A DNA stretch of 64,000 bases from Mixophyes australis (GCA_036250195.1 JAVHZZ010000011.1:51963311-52027310); one strand, 5' to 3'; shown: positions 11,801 through 24,300, counted from the stretch's first letter. The notes: a model not told the origin generated them from the sequence alone. Numbers and translations are program-made.

Positions 11801-13429
11801 TTAAGAGGGTGGCCGAGGAATATTATAAGCTTGTTGGAAGAGGTAGGTTTTCAGAGAACGCTTGAAAGTTTGTAGACCAGAGGAGAGTCTTACAGTGCGA
11901 GGGAGAGAATTCCACAGAGTGGGTGCAGCCCGAAAAAAGTCCTGTAACCGGGAATGGAAGGATGTAATGAGGGTGAATGAGAGACACAGATCTTGTGTAG
12001 AACGGAGTTGCCGGGTTGGGAGATATTTTGAGACAAGAGAGGAGATGTATGTTGGTGCAGCTTTGTTGATGGCCTTGTAGGTTAGTAAAAGTATTTTATA
12101 TTGGATTCGGTACAAAACAGGCAGCCAGTGTAGAACATACAGAGTGATTCAACAGAGGAAGAACGATTTGCAAGGAAAATCAGTCTTGCCGCAGCGTGCA
12201 AAATAGATTGTAGAGGTTTGAGTCTGTTTTTGGGAAGACCAGTAAGGAGGGAATTGCAATAGTCAATGTGGGAGATGATGAGTGCATGAATTAAGGTTTT
12301 TGCAGTGTCTTGCGTGAGATATGTGCAAATTCTGGAAATGTTCTTTAGATGTATGTAGCAGGATTTAGATATAGAGTCAATGTGGGGAACAAAGGATAGG
12401 TGTGAGTCAAGGATTACACCTAGGCAGCGAGCTTGTGGGGTGGGATTTATGGCCATGTTATCAACAGAGATAGAAATGTCAGGTATGCTCTTGTTGGTGG
12501 GTGGGAATATTATTAACTCTGTTTTAGAAAGATTAAGTTTGAGTTGGCGAGAGGACATCCAAGATGAAATGGCAGAAAGACAGTCAGTTACACGGGACAA
12601 AACAGATGTCGAGAGATCAGGAGATGATAGATAGATTTGGGTATCATCCGCATAGAGATGATACTGAAAGCCAAAGGAACTTATTAGATTTCCAAGAGAA
12701 GCGGTATAGATAGAGAACACCAGAGGACCTAGCACTGAGCCTTGTGGTACTCCAAATGATAGGGGAAGCGGAGCAGAGGTGGCTCCAGAGAAATTAACAG
12801 TGAAAGAGCGATTAGAAAGGTAGGATGAGAACCAGGATAGAACAGTGTCTTGAAGACCTATGGATTGCAGCGTTTGTAGGAGAAGAGAGCGGTCAACGGT
12901 GTCAAATGCAGCCGAGAGATCCAGGAGAATTAGGAGAGAGTAATGGCGTTCAGTTTTAGCATTGATCAGATCATTGACAACCTTGGTCAATGCAGTCTCT
13001 GTGGAGTGTTGAGAACGAAAGCCAGACTGAAGAGGATCCAACAGGTTGTTAGCGGAAAGAAAGTGTGTGAGGCGAGTGTAGAAGCTTGGAGGGGCACGGC
13101 AGCTGAGAGATTGGACGGTAATTTGATAGAGAGTTTGGGTCGGAATCTTGTTTTTTTAGAATAGGAGTAATCACTGCATGCTTATATAGTGATGGAAAGA
13201 TGCCAGTAGAGAGCGAGAGATTACAGATTTGAGTTAGAGGTGAAATGAGCACAGAAGACAGGGCTCTACCAATTTGCGAGGGAATAGGATCAAGATGACA
13301 GGAGGTAGAGTAGGAAGATAAGAGGAACGTAGAAATTTCCTCTTCATTTGTGGGGTCAAATGAAGAGAGGGTGTCAGAGGGTAGTGGGAAGGAATTGAGC
13401 TGATTGCTTGTCAAGGAAGAGGATACCAT
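11801..13429 (-). pseudogene. Reverse transcriptase part of the CR1/L2/Rex1-group LINE
   Basis: Three overlapping or adjacent frames (13049-13429, 12082-13041, 11801-12115) together cover the reverse transcriptase and C-terminal region. Motifs seen in order are HLDPIPS and NYRPIS (entry motifs), [11 protein letters not shown] (motif A), [14 protein letters not shown] (motif B), [11 protein letters not shown] (catalytic YADD), [12 protein letters not shown] (motif D region), and a C-terminal segment ending KRSLKTYLFQQAY. The catalytic residues survive, but frameshifts near 13045 and 12110 break the protein. Sequence before 13429 joins the endonuclease frame through a further shift. Confidence 0.88.
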
Positions 13430-13596
13430 TTCTAGTCTGATCTTGTCAATCTTGTCCTTGAAGTAGGAAGCAAGGAAGCAAGATCCTGAGCACTGATAGT
13501 AGATGGAGGGTTCAGGGTGGGAGGGTTGAGAAGATATTTAAATGTACTGAAAAGGCGTTTGGGGTTAGAAGCCTGAGCATAGATAAGAGATTGGAA

Positions 13597-14661
13597 CTAT
13601 GTTTGTTTTGCAGTGTCCAGAGCATTTCGATAGGATTGGTAGACAGAAGTATATGTGAAGAAGTCATTAGAGGTGCGAGAATTACGCCAGTGACGTTCTG
13701 CTTTACGGGACAGTTTTTGAAGATTTCGTGTTGCTTTAGTGTGCCACGGTTGACATCGAAGTCGACGTGTAGTATGTAGTGTTGCTGGAACCACTTGATC
13801 AAGGGCCGTTTCTAAGGTTTGGTGAAAATGGGGTACTGCCATCTCAGGGGATGAGAATGTAGAGATAGGGGAGAGAAGGTGTTGAAGAGAGGTGGAAAAT
13901 TGTTGAAGATTAATAGAATTCAGATTTCTGCGGGTATGAGGAGGCTTGGTAGAGTTAGACAGTAGAGAGGTTAGAGCAGTGGGGGTGAGTGAGTAGCTGA
14001 TAAGGTGATGATCCGAGAGGGGGAAGGGTGTGTTAAGAAAATTAGAAACTGAGCATAGTCTATAGAAAACAAGATCAAGGCAGTGGCCATCCTTATGAGT
14101 AGATGATTCAATCCACTGGGAGAGGTCAAGTGAGGAGGTTAGAGAGAGTAGTTTGGAAGCAGCTTTGGAAGGTGGGTTATCAATGGGGATGTTGAAATCA
14201 CACATGATGATGGTGGGGATGTCTGAAGATAAGAAGTGAGGGAGCCATGTAGAGAAATCCTCAATAAATTGTTGGTGTGCTCCAGGGGGACGATAGATCA
14301 CTGCAACACGTAGAGAGAGTGGATTAAAAATGCGAATAGCATGTACTTCAAAAGATGTGAACGTGAGTGATGGGACATTTGGTAGAACTGTAAACGTGCA
14401 CTGTGGGGAGAGAAGTAGCCCAACCCCACCTCCTTGTCTGCCTTCAGGTCTGGAGGTGTGGGTGAGATGGAGGCCACCATGTGAAAGTGCTGCAGGTGAG
14501 GCAGTGTCTGATTGCATGAGCCATGTTTCTGTTATTGTCAGAAGGTTGAGTTTTTTTGAGAGGAAGAGATCATGAATGGAGGTAAGTTTGTTACAAACAG
14601 AGCGTGCATTCCAAAGGGCACATTTAAAGGACTTTGAAAGTCCTTTAAATGGACTAAGCAT
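13597..14661 (-). pseudogene. AP-type endonuclease part of the same LINE
   Basis: A 354-residue open frame with the exonuclease-endonuclease-phosphatase fold signatures: CALWNARSVCNK (Asn), ITETWL (catalytic Glu), GGGVGLL, AVIYRPPG, MCDFNIP (Asp/Asn pair) and LSDHHLISY (terminal Asp-His). The endonuclease makes the nick that primes reverse transcription. An in-frame TAG at 13597-13599 ends the frame, but family-like sequence continues beyond it, so it is one lesion in a longer ORF2. The first Met lies at the very start of the homology. Confidence 0.87.
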
Positions 14662-14664
14662 GTT

Positions 14665-15364
14665 TTAAATTGGACTATGCATGTTTTGACTTTATTGATG
14701 GTACTTTTGATGTCTCTATGCTGTATTTTATTTGTATCTCTTCTTCAATAAAAACAAATTATATAACATATAGAAGTAATGAAAGTATTTGGCCTAATTT
14801 AGAGCAAATTTGTTCCTCGAATACCTGCATGCTTGATTTTATATATGTGTTTTTAGCTTGCACATATCTTAAGTTAAATGCAACCTAAACTAGATCACAA
14901 ATATGTGTCCAGAGCCTTTTGCTAATCCATAAATATGCAATTCAACTGCTCACTAGGTGTGCTGAATGACTGTCTGCTTAATTGACTGGGATGCCCAATA
15001 GCTTCTCAGTTTCCCATGTGCCAGTGAATCACAAGTATTTAGCATGCATGTCAATGGCCAGTTCATTTTCCACAGACTTTTCATGGAACAAACTTTAACC
15101 AAAAAAACAAAGTCAGACAATTAAATACCAATGGCTATTGTAAAAGAAGTGCAGAGCATGCAACCCTATGGGAAATTAAAACTCATTTTAATTTATACTT
15201 CCATACCAATTGTTGTCTGAGTGCATTTGTGTTGTGACATGTTTTTTAGGATTCTATATTTCACTGCATTCAAACCATGACACCACATTTTGTACATAGC
15301 CATTAGTAGTCAATAAAAGCGAGTGTTTAGGATTTTTTTTCTCATTCATGTAAATGGTACATTC
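14665..15364. other. Unassigned spacer
   Basis: About 700 bp between two LINEs. AT-rich, no frame or repeat recognised. A short palindrome (GGACTTTGAAAGTCC, about 14630-14644) lies just before it. Confidence 0.5.
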
Positions 15365-15782
15365 ATTTTTTTTGTTTTTTTTTAATCTCTTTATTTTCAA
15401 ACTGTATCAGAGGTACATTACAACATGAGATCCCAGTGAAAATTAAACTTTTCAGATATGTAAACGACACGCAAGCAACTCATAGAGCATAGAGGAAGCA
15501 TGTGTAGTCTGAGGAGAAAGCTATAGTAGTTAGACTAAAAACCTGTAGTTACATAATCGGGTGTTTTGGTCTACGCTTGTAGAGATGCTGGTGGCTGATA
15601 TAACAGTTGAACAGATACAGGTTTATTTTTTTACAGGTCACAGATGGTGCAGGGGAAGGTGAGGAGCAGGAGGGAAGGGCGGGGCAGAGAGGTGCACTAT
15701 GGAATGGGGTAGGGAGAGCAGCAATCGTTACTGATCAGGCAATTCCAGGAACAGGTGAGTGATGAAGGTTAAACTAGATGGA

Positions 15783-17024
15783 CTAGGTTGATTGGTATTT
15801 GGGTAGGGTATTGTTTAGGAGGGCAGTGATGTAATCCATAGAAGAGACATACCAAATGTGATCTAGTAGTTCAGATTTTGAGGGAGGGGTGGCTTGCTTC
15901 CACGATCTAGCTGTGAGCAGTTTGAAAGCCTGGTAAATGTGCGTAAGCAAGTGATCAGTCGGTTTGCTAAGATGGTGAACTGGCTGGTTGTGAAGGAGTA
16001 TCGGAGGATCACTGGGGATGCATACTCCAGTGGACTGGTGAATAACATCTCTAGTGAGATTCCAAAAATCACGAATTATTGGGCAGTCCCACCATACATG
16101 AAGAAAAGTACTTTTAGTACCACATAGCCTCCAGCATCGGTCACTCACATGGGGGAACATGCGTTGAGCCTGTCTGGATACAAGTATCAGTGACAGTAAA
16201 TCTTTTAACAGATTTCCTAAATACTAGCATTAATGGAGACCTTGGCAGCACCGGATCGAATGACTGACCACTCCTCTCTGTCCAGGAAGACCCCTAGGTC
16301 TAGTTCCCAAGCTTCATCATGAGTTTCAAGTGCGTAAGGGCCGTTATTGAGCGGTACAGAATTGAAATATTACCTATGATGTCAATGGAGTGGATGCAGT
16401 TGCATTTAAACATTGTGAGGGTGTGATGTTTCCTGGTCTGGGTTTGAGACTGGATACATCCTCAGATTTTAAGGAATTGGAATTGCATAAAGGCAAGGCT
16501 GTGTTTATTAGTACGTATATCTTTGCATGACATTAGGGCTCATTTGCCTATGATGTGGATAACGTGATCAAACTTAAATGATTTCCATTTTCGAGTGACC
16601 TTTTCGGAGATGTCCAGAGGGAACAACAGGTGATTCCAAAGGGGAGTTTAAGGAGAAGGGAAAGGGGCTAAATCAAAATGGCAGTTGGTCAAGACCCATG
16701 CTGCCAGAGTGAATGATATGGATGGGCAAGTGTAGACTGAGGCAGGCCTATGGATCTTAGGCAACCAAGGATGGTAATGTAGGGGCATGTCCAAAGCCAG
16801 GGCGTTTTCTATCTCTAGATAATACAATTTAATACAATCTCATGTTACTAGCATACATAATACAGCAATTAATCAATATAAAATATGTTAAAAATATATT
16901 AAAGTTTGTAAATCAACATATTAGTTTGAGATAGTGGGGAGTCAGAGACCCCCTGAGTCTTGTTATCTGGACAGTGACAATTTGATTAGTTTGGGCTTCA
17001 TGCCGCCACAGATAAATTTATTGC
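15783..17024 (-). pseudogene. L1 ORF2 C-terminal part
   Basis: A 125-residue open frame (15783-16160) carries the L1 C-terminal Cys/His motif: Cys-Trp-Arg-Leu-Cys, then TFLHVWWDCPIIRDFW. Upstream, to 17024, decayed codons follow the L1 thumb pattern (Gly/Leu-rich followed by PHYLKL), interrupted by stops. This region contributes to RNA binding in L1. The frame continues, on the far side of the LTR at 17030-17721, with reverse transcriptase codons. Confidence 0.8.
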
Positions 17025-17029
17025 AAGAG

Positions 17030-17721
17030 TGTTACGGCTCACGCCCCAGGTATCAGCTCCTAGAACCGCTTCAGAGGTCTTCACCCATACGAACCGCTTT
17101 TCCCATAGAGCTAGATGTGCTCACAGGTACTCTGATGCCCCCCAGGTCTTGTACTCTAGTAGTAGGAGCTGATACCTTGAGAACGAAGCACTGATGAATG
17201 CAGAGGTGGAGTGATGATTCCAGCTGAGGTTAGAGGGTGTCAGCAAAATGATAATGCCAAGGTCCAGGCCGGGGTCAAACAGGTCACAGGCAAAATGGCA
17301 GAGTAAGAATCCGGGCAATAGATCAAGGGGAACAAGCAATCAATCGAAGCCAGTATCCAGGCAAGGGTCGGCAACAATAATCAGGATCCAAAAAATAAAC
17401 AGGGAGCAAAGCAGGGTAGTATGCAGAATAGCAGGGACTATAACCGGCAGGGAGGGCTTGCCCCTTCCTGCCTTATATATGAGTATGGCCCAATGAGAAT
17501 GCTCCACCCACAGGGGAATTAATTAGCCATCTGAGGCTTAATTACACTAATTTGTGCATGCACTCAGCTGCCCTAGATGCCGGGACGTGGTGCTGCAGAC
17601 AGAGAGCAACGGCCGGGACAATGCGGAAGTGACGTCCCGGTCTTCATGAAGACGGCCGGGACATGGGGGCAATGGAGGAAGCAAGTCACGGCGGTGCCCG
17701 GAGCCGCCGCGGCTTGTGACA
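17030..17721. mobile_element. Solo LTR, family copy 1 (TSD AAGAG)
   Basis: 692 bp beginning TGTTACGG and ending TTGTGACA, flanked by a perfect AAGAG 5-bp duplication (17025-17029 and 17722-17726). It shares blocks with 18374-19127 and 57323-58030, including a conserved core around CTTCACC and CCCATAGAGCT, and an AT-rich segment with TAATTA. It lies inside L1 ORF2, whose similarity continues on both sides. Parent retrotransposon not identified; 5-bp duplications suit gypsy or retrovirus-like LTRs. Confidence 0.85.
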
Positions 17722-17726
17722 AAGAG

Positions 17727-18404
17727 GTCTGAAGAGCTGCAACAACATGGGGTGGTATTTGGACTGGTAGCATTATAAAATGATAGACATGGGAGTATAT
17801 TTAATTTGATCGTGTGGATTCTCCCTATCTGAGGGATATACAGGGGTTGACACTTAGAAAGACCCTGTTATATGCAGGCTAGAAGAGGGGTATAGTTTGA
17901 GTGATAAATCCTGGATTATGTTAAGTAATGGCCACCCCCAGGTGTCTAATGGAGTGGGGGTGCCACTGAAATTTTAAAGAGGACTACAGGCTTTACTGGG
18001 TTGTTTGGGGAACATGGAGTGTCATGGCTTCAGACTTCATGTATCTTGTACTCTGAGAGAGTCCTGAATCATGACAGTTTTGTCATGAGGTTTGAGAGGG
18101 AGAATATAGGGTAAGTCAATGTCAAAAGCATGTTGTCAGTGAATAAACATATCTTATAGTATCTGGGTCCGAGTTGAATGCCAGTTATGTGAGGATTAAT
18201 ACAGATTATAGCTTCCAGGGGATCAATGCAAAGGGCAAAGAGAAGGGGAGATAATGGGCTACCTAGCAGGGTGCCATTGCACAAACGGATGCCTCCAAAT
18301 ATCATCACCTTCGAGGTGGGACTCACATATAGGGAACTACATAGATTGTAGGAACCGTACCTGGAAGCCATACTGTTACGCTGACAGTCTGTTCCCAAAC
18401 TCAC
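17727..18404 (-). pseudogene. L1 ORF2 reverse transcriptase, middle part
   Basis: The minus strand encodes CNGTLLGSPLSPLLFALCI (motif B region of L1 reverse transcriptase, usually GxxQGCPLSPLLF). About 40 residues on is LFTDNMLL in place of the catalytic FADDV/LL, so one catalytic Asp has become Asn. Downstream codons to 17727 fit the L1 thumb but contain stops. The upstream part is cut off by the solo LTR starting at 18374; the open frame runs 31 bp into it by chance. Confidence 0.82.
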
Positions 18405-19127
18405 AGAACTAGTAGGCGGAGGTCTTCACCTTTAGCAGCCGCCTTTCCCATAGAGCTTTATACGCTCACCGTTACTCAGATGCCCCCAGGACTTAACTCC
18501 AGATGTAGTGGTTTGTAATACAAAACCATAGCGGTAGGCCAGGAGGCACCGTAGATGGCAGTGGATGGTCAGACAAAAGCAGAGGTCAGAGGTCACTAGC
18601 AAGCAGAATAATCAGGTAACACGCCAAAGGTCGGGGTCACTAGCAATACAGCGGGGTTCAAGGTACAGGCAAATGAATCAGGGTCACAGGCAAGCAGGCA
18701 AAGTCCAAGGTACAGGCAGGGGTCATACACAGAAATTCAATCCAGGAGGTATACACCAAACAGCACAGGAGCAGGTTAGCAGACAGGGAACTGGAAGCTA
18801 TAACCGGCAGTGAGGCTCAGTCCTCGCTGCCTTAAATAGTACTAAGAGCCAATCAGGACAGAGGAGAACAGAGCTGACAATCAGCCTCAGGAGGCTGCTA
18901 ATTAATAATAGCTAGGTAATAACATAAACCAGGAAGCATGTATAAAAATATAAATGAAGCAGTTTAAATCATATGAGAGCTCCCCCTGGAGTTGGAGGAT
19001 GTCCCTACACCCTCCTACATCTATGCCACAAGGATAATCCTAAAGATTAAAAACAGCATAGAAACTAGAGCATGCGCACAGCTGCTAGATCACGCCAGAA
19101 TGCGGCGTACCACCACAGCTCGTGACA
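18374..19127. mobile_element. Solo LTR, family copy 2 (TSD CATAC/CATAT)
   Basis: 754 bp beginning TGTTACGC and ending CTCGTGACA, with flanks CATAC (18369-18373) and CATAT (19128-19132), four of five matching. Same family as 17030-17721 and 57323-58030. It is the second copy inside the same L1. Confidence 0.82.
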
Positions 19128-19259
19128 CATATATCCAGGGGCAGGCTGGGCTGGATGGCAGGGGGGCATATGCCCCCCAGGCCAGTACCATAGTGGGCTA
19201 TCTTGGGCTGGGTCACTAGGCAACCTGCATTTTTCTCCAATTAAAATAAGCTGGGTTAT

Positions 19260-19410
19260 AATTTGCCAGCCCTCCCCTGCATACATCTTTAATGTAGAGA
19301 ACATAAAAGACCAGGAGACTCTATCAAACGCTTTCTCTGCATCCAATGCGAGTATGACTGAGGGAAACTTTTTTGAATTTATGTAATGAATTAGATCTAT
19401 CACTCTACAG
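19260..19410 (-). pseudogene. L1 ORF2 reverse transcriptase, motif A fragment
   Basis: The minus strand encodes IDLIHYINSKKFPSVILALD followed by AEKAFDRVSWSFM, the L1 motif A with its catalytic Asp intact. Similarity ends near 19260 at a GC-rich segment (19133-19255) that looks inserted. Confidence 0.85.
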
Positions 19411-19859
19411 GTGTTGTCAGAGACCTATCTGTTGGGGATAAACTCTACCAAAAAGAGTGATAGTGGTGGTCCGTTTGTGATGGGGATGTGGGGGGTATAA
19501 CCACCAGTGGGTGTGGTCGTCATCCAGAACATTTAAAAAGAAAGAATAACCTTACAATGATGATAGTACATAAACAGTAGGAGAGCATAAAAGAAAAGAA
19601 TTATGTGTACCACCTGTGACCCAGACTTCAGGCCAACAACTAGGCAACCAGGTGAAAACAGGGGTCAGGGCGGCACACACATACAGTGCTAAGTAACAGA
19701 CCTGAGAATTATAGAAAATTCAAAAATGAACAAGCTATATGTAAAAGAACATTTTGAAAAATATTAACAGTTGTCACAGTGGTTGCAATCTGGAGGCTTA
19801 CTCATTTGGAGCTGGGCCAGAAGATGAGTGTAAGTGGAGCTGACACAAGAGATACTGAC

Positions 19860-20290
19860 CCTCATCCAGTGATATAATAACATGCTGGCAGCCTCCAGCC
19901 TCTACCACTAGGAGAAAATTTCCAGTGATATTTATATCCTTGGTCCCGGAGTGTCATAGTGTCTTGCTGTAGGTCATATCATTTAGCAATACTGGAGGGG
20001 GTCAAATCCTGAAAAAAAAAATTCAGTTTGGAACCCTCAAAATAAATGAAATTAGAGTTCCTGGAGATAACAGTTATTTGGTCCTTAATTTTAAAGTAGA
20101 TATCTGACCATTCTTGTGTCTGGTTGTTGACTTATTTATGATTGAAATGTTGAGAGGTGCAAAATACAAGTCGTACAGAAGGAAATACTCGCAGTGAGGA
20201 TATAGCTCTGGATGGATGAACACTGGCTCTCATATCATCAGAAGGTTGTGAAGTCCGCAATCTCTACATTTATCACTGGGTGGCACCAAA
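19860..20290 (-). pseudogene. L1 ORF1 C-terminal domain remnant
   Basis: Conceptual translation of the minus strand gives a stretch following the L1 ORF1p C-terminal pattern: an Arg/Val-rich strand, then FIYFEGSKLNFF (usually I.YEGKKI.IFPD), DLTPSSIAK, LRDQGYKYHWKF. ORF1p is an RNA-binding trimer required for L1 retrotransposition. Stops and shifts interrupt it. Identification is by pattern only. Confidence 0.5.
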
Positions 20291-20299
20291 ACTCTCTGC

Positions 20300-20683
20300 A
20301 AAAAATATGTCACCCAGACACATAGACAAGAGAAGGTTAATTAGGTGACTTGCAGGTGACAGTGAAGGTGACACCGCATCTATCGGACCTGTGTGTAATG
20401 TTGATATAGCTTTTAGTGGGTGTTGGGGTGAGTGCTGCAGCAACAGGTAAGAATGCTGAAAGCTCCAAAATATACTCCCAAAAAAGGGATATTTATGGGT
20501 GCTGACTAGTCTTACAGAAGTCACCAAAACACAGTTCAATAATTAATATAATTGGAAAAAACTAATTTCAATTACAATTATAAGTAACTACCAGTTTTAT
20601 ACTTAGGAGACAGTTAGTTCTGCTATTTGAAACTAAGAAGCGCAAAACACCTTCTCCAAAATAAAGATACCAGAGAGAGAGAG

Positions 20684-20714
<31 letters not shown>

Positions 20715-21226
20715 CATATAAAACACATTGCATCCAATACATTAACAAATAATAAAATCATGTTTCTAAGTTCACTCCATGAGCTAATATTCAGACCCAG
20801 TTCTGATTTGATATGATATCTAATATCTAATAACTAAATGATTCTTCTGATCAATTAATTCTTCAGTGATCTAGAGGGGGTACTAGTGAGCACTTTGTGC
20901 CATTTATTATGTTTTTTTTCTTTTCCATAGATTAAAAAGAAAAAAGAAAATTGATTTCAGATTATCAAAAAAAAGTTTACCTTGGATTACAAATAAAGAA
21001 GAGTTGCCGTGTATTAAAAAGAACAGATAAAGATTCCATTAGACTACACATATAGGTAGGATTTTGATACCAAAGCACAGGAACCCTAGGATAAATGTTA
21101 AAAATTAGGCTGGTTGTTCTCTTCAACCGATTTGTCTTGAACCTGAGAGCATTCACCAGTATTCAGTTACCCCAGGATTTCAGCAAACAGTTCAAAACGT
21201 TTATCTGCAGGCTCTGTTCAGGCACT
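20300..21226. other. Unassigned AT-rich stretch
   Basis: No gene recognised. Holds a short GA microsatellite (about 20672-20713) and poly-A/T runs near 20910-20990. The left part may be L1 5' sequence. Confidence 0.5.
20672..20713. repeat. GA/GAAA microsatellite
   Basis: About 40 bp of GAGAGA with AAGAGA interruptions. Confidence 0.9.
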
Positions 21227-21324
21227 AGGGGCCTGATTGATTAAGGAAAGTAAAGCAAAAAATGAGTAACTTTGAACCTTGGCAAAACCATGTTGCAATG
21301 CAAGGGATGAAAATTAGTTTATTA
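21227..21324. mobile_element. Foldback MITE fragment (GGGCCTGATT family)
   Basis: Starts GGGGCCTGATTGATTAAGG and matches the left arm of the complete copy at 58436-58745 (AGTAACTTTGAACCTTGG and following). Its last part instead matches the reverse complement of that copy's right arm (CAATGCAAGGG through TTAGTTTATTA). It is cut by the hAT terminus at 21325. Confidence 0.75.
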
Positions 21325-24300
21325 TAGAGATATTCACTGACCCCCATGTTTTGGTTTCAGTTTTGGCTTTGGCAAAACCGCCCTTGCATGTTTTGGTTTT
21401 GGTATTGTATTTTTCTTAAGAATTGCTAAATATGCTAAAATCACATCATTTTGCTCTTTTTTTGTCCCTACATTATATTTGACCTCAATAACACTAATTT
21501 TCAGTCATTTCCAATCAATTTTGACCACCTCACAAGTCACAGTATGATTTTCGTACAGTTTTGGTCAAAGACTGCAGCGAGCTGGCTGGATTCTAAGCGA
21601 CAGAGCAACTACACAAACACACAGCAGTTTATATAAAATCTAGGATACATTTCCACACAGCAGTGGCAGAAAAAAAAGGAAAAGTGGTGCAAGATGGAAT
21701 TTTTCTTGGGTCCATGCACCCACCTATATGTTATAAATGGTAAACAAACTCACACAGAAACAGGAGGGATACCAGGTACAGTTTAACAAGTTAAACAACC
21801 CAAGCACTTCAGTAAAAAGGAGTGCCAGTTTTGTGGCTGAAGTGCTTGGTTTGCTTGGGCCCCTACAAAACAAGCTAACAATGTACTTAAGGTAGCTAAG
21901 TTAACAGTGCTGTCAATGTACTGTAAGACTGCAGCAAGTTGGCTGTTTAGAGCAACGGCACAAACACACAGTTTATACCACATCTAGCAAACATTGCCAG
22001 TGCCACACAGAAGTGTCAGGAAAGAAAAGTGGTACAAGATGGAATTGTCCTTAGGCCCTCCCACCCACTTTTATGTTGGATCATAAAAGATAAAAGAATA
22101 TGCACACTTTAACAAAGCAACCACTTCAGCAACAGTGATAATAAGAAAGCCATTGTCATGGCTGGTCATAAGACCAAAACTCCACCTCTTATGTGTGGAA
22201 TTATTTTTACCCAAATCCTGACAACAGTTGTCTAGCCATGTGTATAGTTTGTAAAGCCACAGTGAGTAGAGGTAAGGACCTTAACCATCTAGGAACCTCT
22301 TCCATGTTACGACATTTCACGTGAGCTCTTTGTAAAACCAGAATAGTATGCTAAAAAAATACCAGCAAGCAGTCCAGGATCAGCTAGCTCCCCTCTCTCA
22401 ACTTCATCCCACTACCTGCAATCTACACCTCCAACCCCTCCATCATCAATATTGTCACTAGTGATCGGATTTAGTTCTGCATCCAAGTTGATAAGGCTAG
22501 ATGACTAATCCCCTATCCAGGATTCCGCAGGAGATTCCATGAGCAATAGACCTGCTGCTGCTGCTCCTGCTGCTGGGGTGGATCTTCAACCCAGAAGCAG
22601 ACCAAGAAGAAGACTACTAGTAGTTTACAACAATTGACTGTTAAACAATCCTTTGCAAGAGGAAGCAAGAATGACAGGTGTTGTCCAGTCGCACAGCAAA
22701 TTCCAGGCGTCAGGGCAACTATGCTAGCATTAGATTTGTGTCCAATATCCAACATTTATGCAGCAGGTTTAAGACAGTTAATTGAGGTCCTGTTTCCCTG
22801 TTACCAAATTCCATCTGGACACCATTTTAGTAGACAAGCAATTCCTCACCTGTACTAGGAGGTTACAAAAAACAAAAATATTGTGCTACAAACTGACATT
22901 CTACCCACTGTACACTTAACCACAGATATGTGGACAAGTGGAACTGGGTGACCGATTACCAGTCAGGGGACCAAGGACAGAGGGGCGATTATAAATATTA
23001 TATGACTGTGACAGCCACAGGGTTGGTGAATCGCCTTCAGCAGCAGCATCTAACAAATAACGCCCCATTTTTCAAAGGCAGGCTGCTCTCAGTATCACCA
23101 GCTTCACTAAGAGGCATACCACTGACAACCTTTTCGAAAAACTAAGGGATGTCATTGCAACATTGCTTATCCAGCTTGGAATCTCCTCAGGATATGAGAT
23201 TTGATTTCTAATAAAGCCATAAATATTGTGAGAGCACTACATTGGGGTGAATTCCATCACATTCCCTGATTTGCTCACACAATCAAGTTGGTGGTACAGA
23301 GCTTTTTAAACAATGACAGTGACATGCAGGAGATACTATCTCTTTCCCGAAATATTTCTGGACATTTTAGGCATTCTGCAACAGCATCTACGAAAATGTA
23401 GCAGCTACAAGAAGAATAATATTTGCCCTGCCACCAACTAAAGCAAGAGGTGGTAACAAGGTGGAATTCCACCCTTTATATGCTTCTGAGGATGGAGGAA
23501 CAGCGAAAAGCCATCCACGCTTACTCAACAAAACATGAATATTTTCCGTGTTGTACAAGGTACTGTAACCATTCAAAGTCATCACCTGTGAAGTGAGTTC
23601 ATATACTGATAGCTTGAGTCAAGTGGTTCCCCTGATTAGACTTTTGGAAAACCACCTCGAGTAATGGAAGGAGGAGATGAAGTATAGATATTACGCTAAG
23701 TATGTCGGACTTGTAGATCAAGTACTTTATTTGCTTTGCCAGGATCCAAGAGTTATCAACATCTTGAAATCGGATCACTACATTTTGGTGACTGTGTTTG
23801 ATCCTATATTTAAGAGCTATGTATTCTCTTTCTTTCCAACTGTCCCAAATCTCAAGAGATGCAATGAGCCTATTCAGCAAGTTGACAGATCAAGTGGTAC
23901 ATGACACGGCAACGTCTGCTCCTTCAGTATCTCAGGCAACTGCTGCTAAGAAAAGCTTAGCTTTCCCAAGAGACCCAGTGGTGATTGAGATGAGTCAGCA
24001 CAACATTTTAACCTCTGGTCTGGTCTAAAGGAATTGCCCACAAATAGTGACATCTCTGCCATAAAATGAACTACAAATTCCACGAGGAAGGCCTTTACTG
24101 GCAAATACATCAAAGTACAGAGACTTCTGTAATGGTGGATTCCAGCGGGGATGAATTAGTATTTTGTGAGGATTATGTACACACTGATGAGGGTGAGGAT
24201 GATGACAGTATAGATTGCAGGTGGTGGGATCTAGCTGACAGAAGGAAGCTAGCTGATGCTGAAAAGCTTATTAATATTTTGAGTAGAAATGCATGTTGGC

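Larger units (their letters stand above)
11487..14664 (-). mobile_element. CR1/L2/Rex1-group LINE, nearly full ORF2
   Basis: A minus-strand non-LTR retrotransposon of about 3.2 kb. Its 3' end lies at 11487-11503, where the plus strand reads (CAT)n, a microsatellite tail typical of this LINE group. The adjacent 3' sequence (plus strand: ATTTATTTAGATAGCGCC, then TAGCGCTTTACAAT) recurs in diverged form at 25009-25340 and near 59540, showing a family with several copies here. The upstream end coincides with the first endonuclease codons, so it is probably 5'-truncated. Confidence 0.85.
15365..20300 (-). mobile_element. L1-like LINE, decayed, split by two solo LTRs
   Basis: Reading right to left: an ORF1 C-terminal remnant (about 19860-20290), reverse transcriptase fragments (19260-19410, 17727-18373), thumb and C-terminal region (15783-17024), a 3' UTR, and a poly(A)-like end (T runs at about 15367-15385 on the plus strand). 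Two solo LTRs (17030-17721 and 18374-19127) interrupt ORF2. A GC-rich segment (about 19133-19255) with no L1 similarity may be a third insertion. The ORF2 endonuclease region is not recognisable. Confidence 0.8.
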
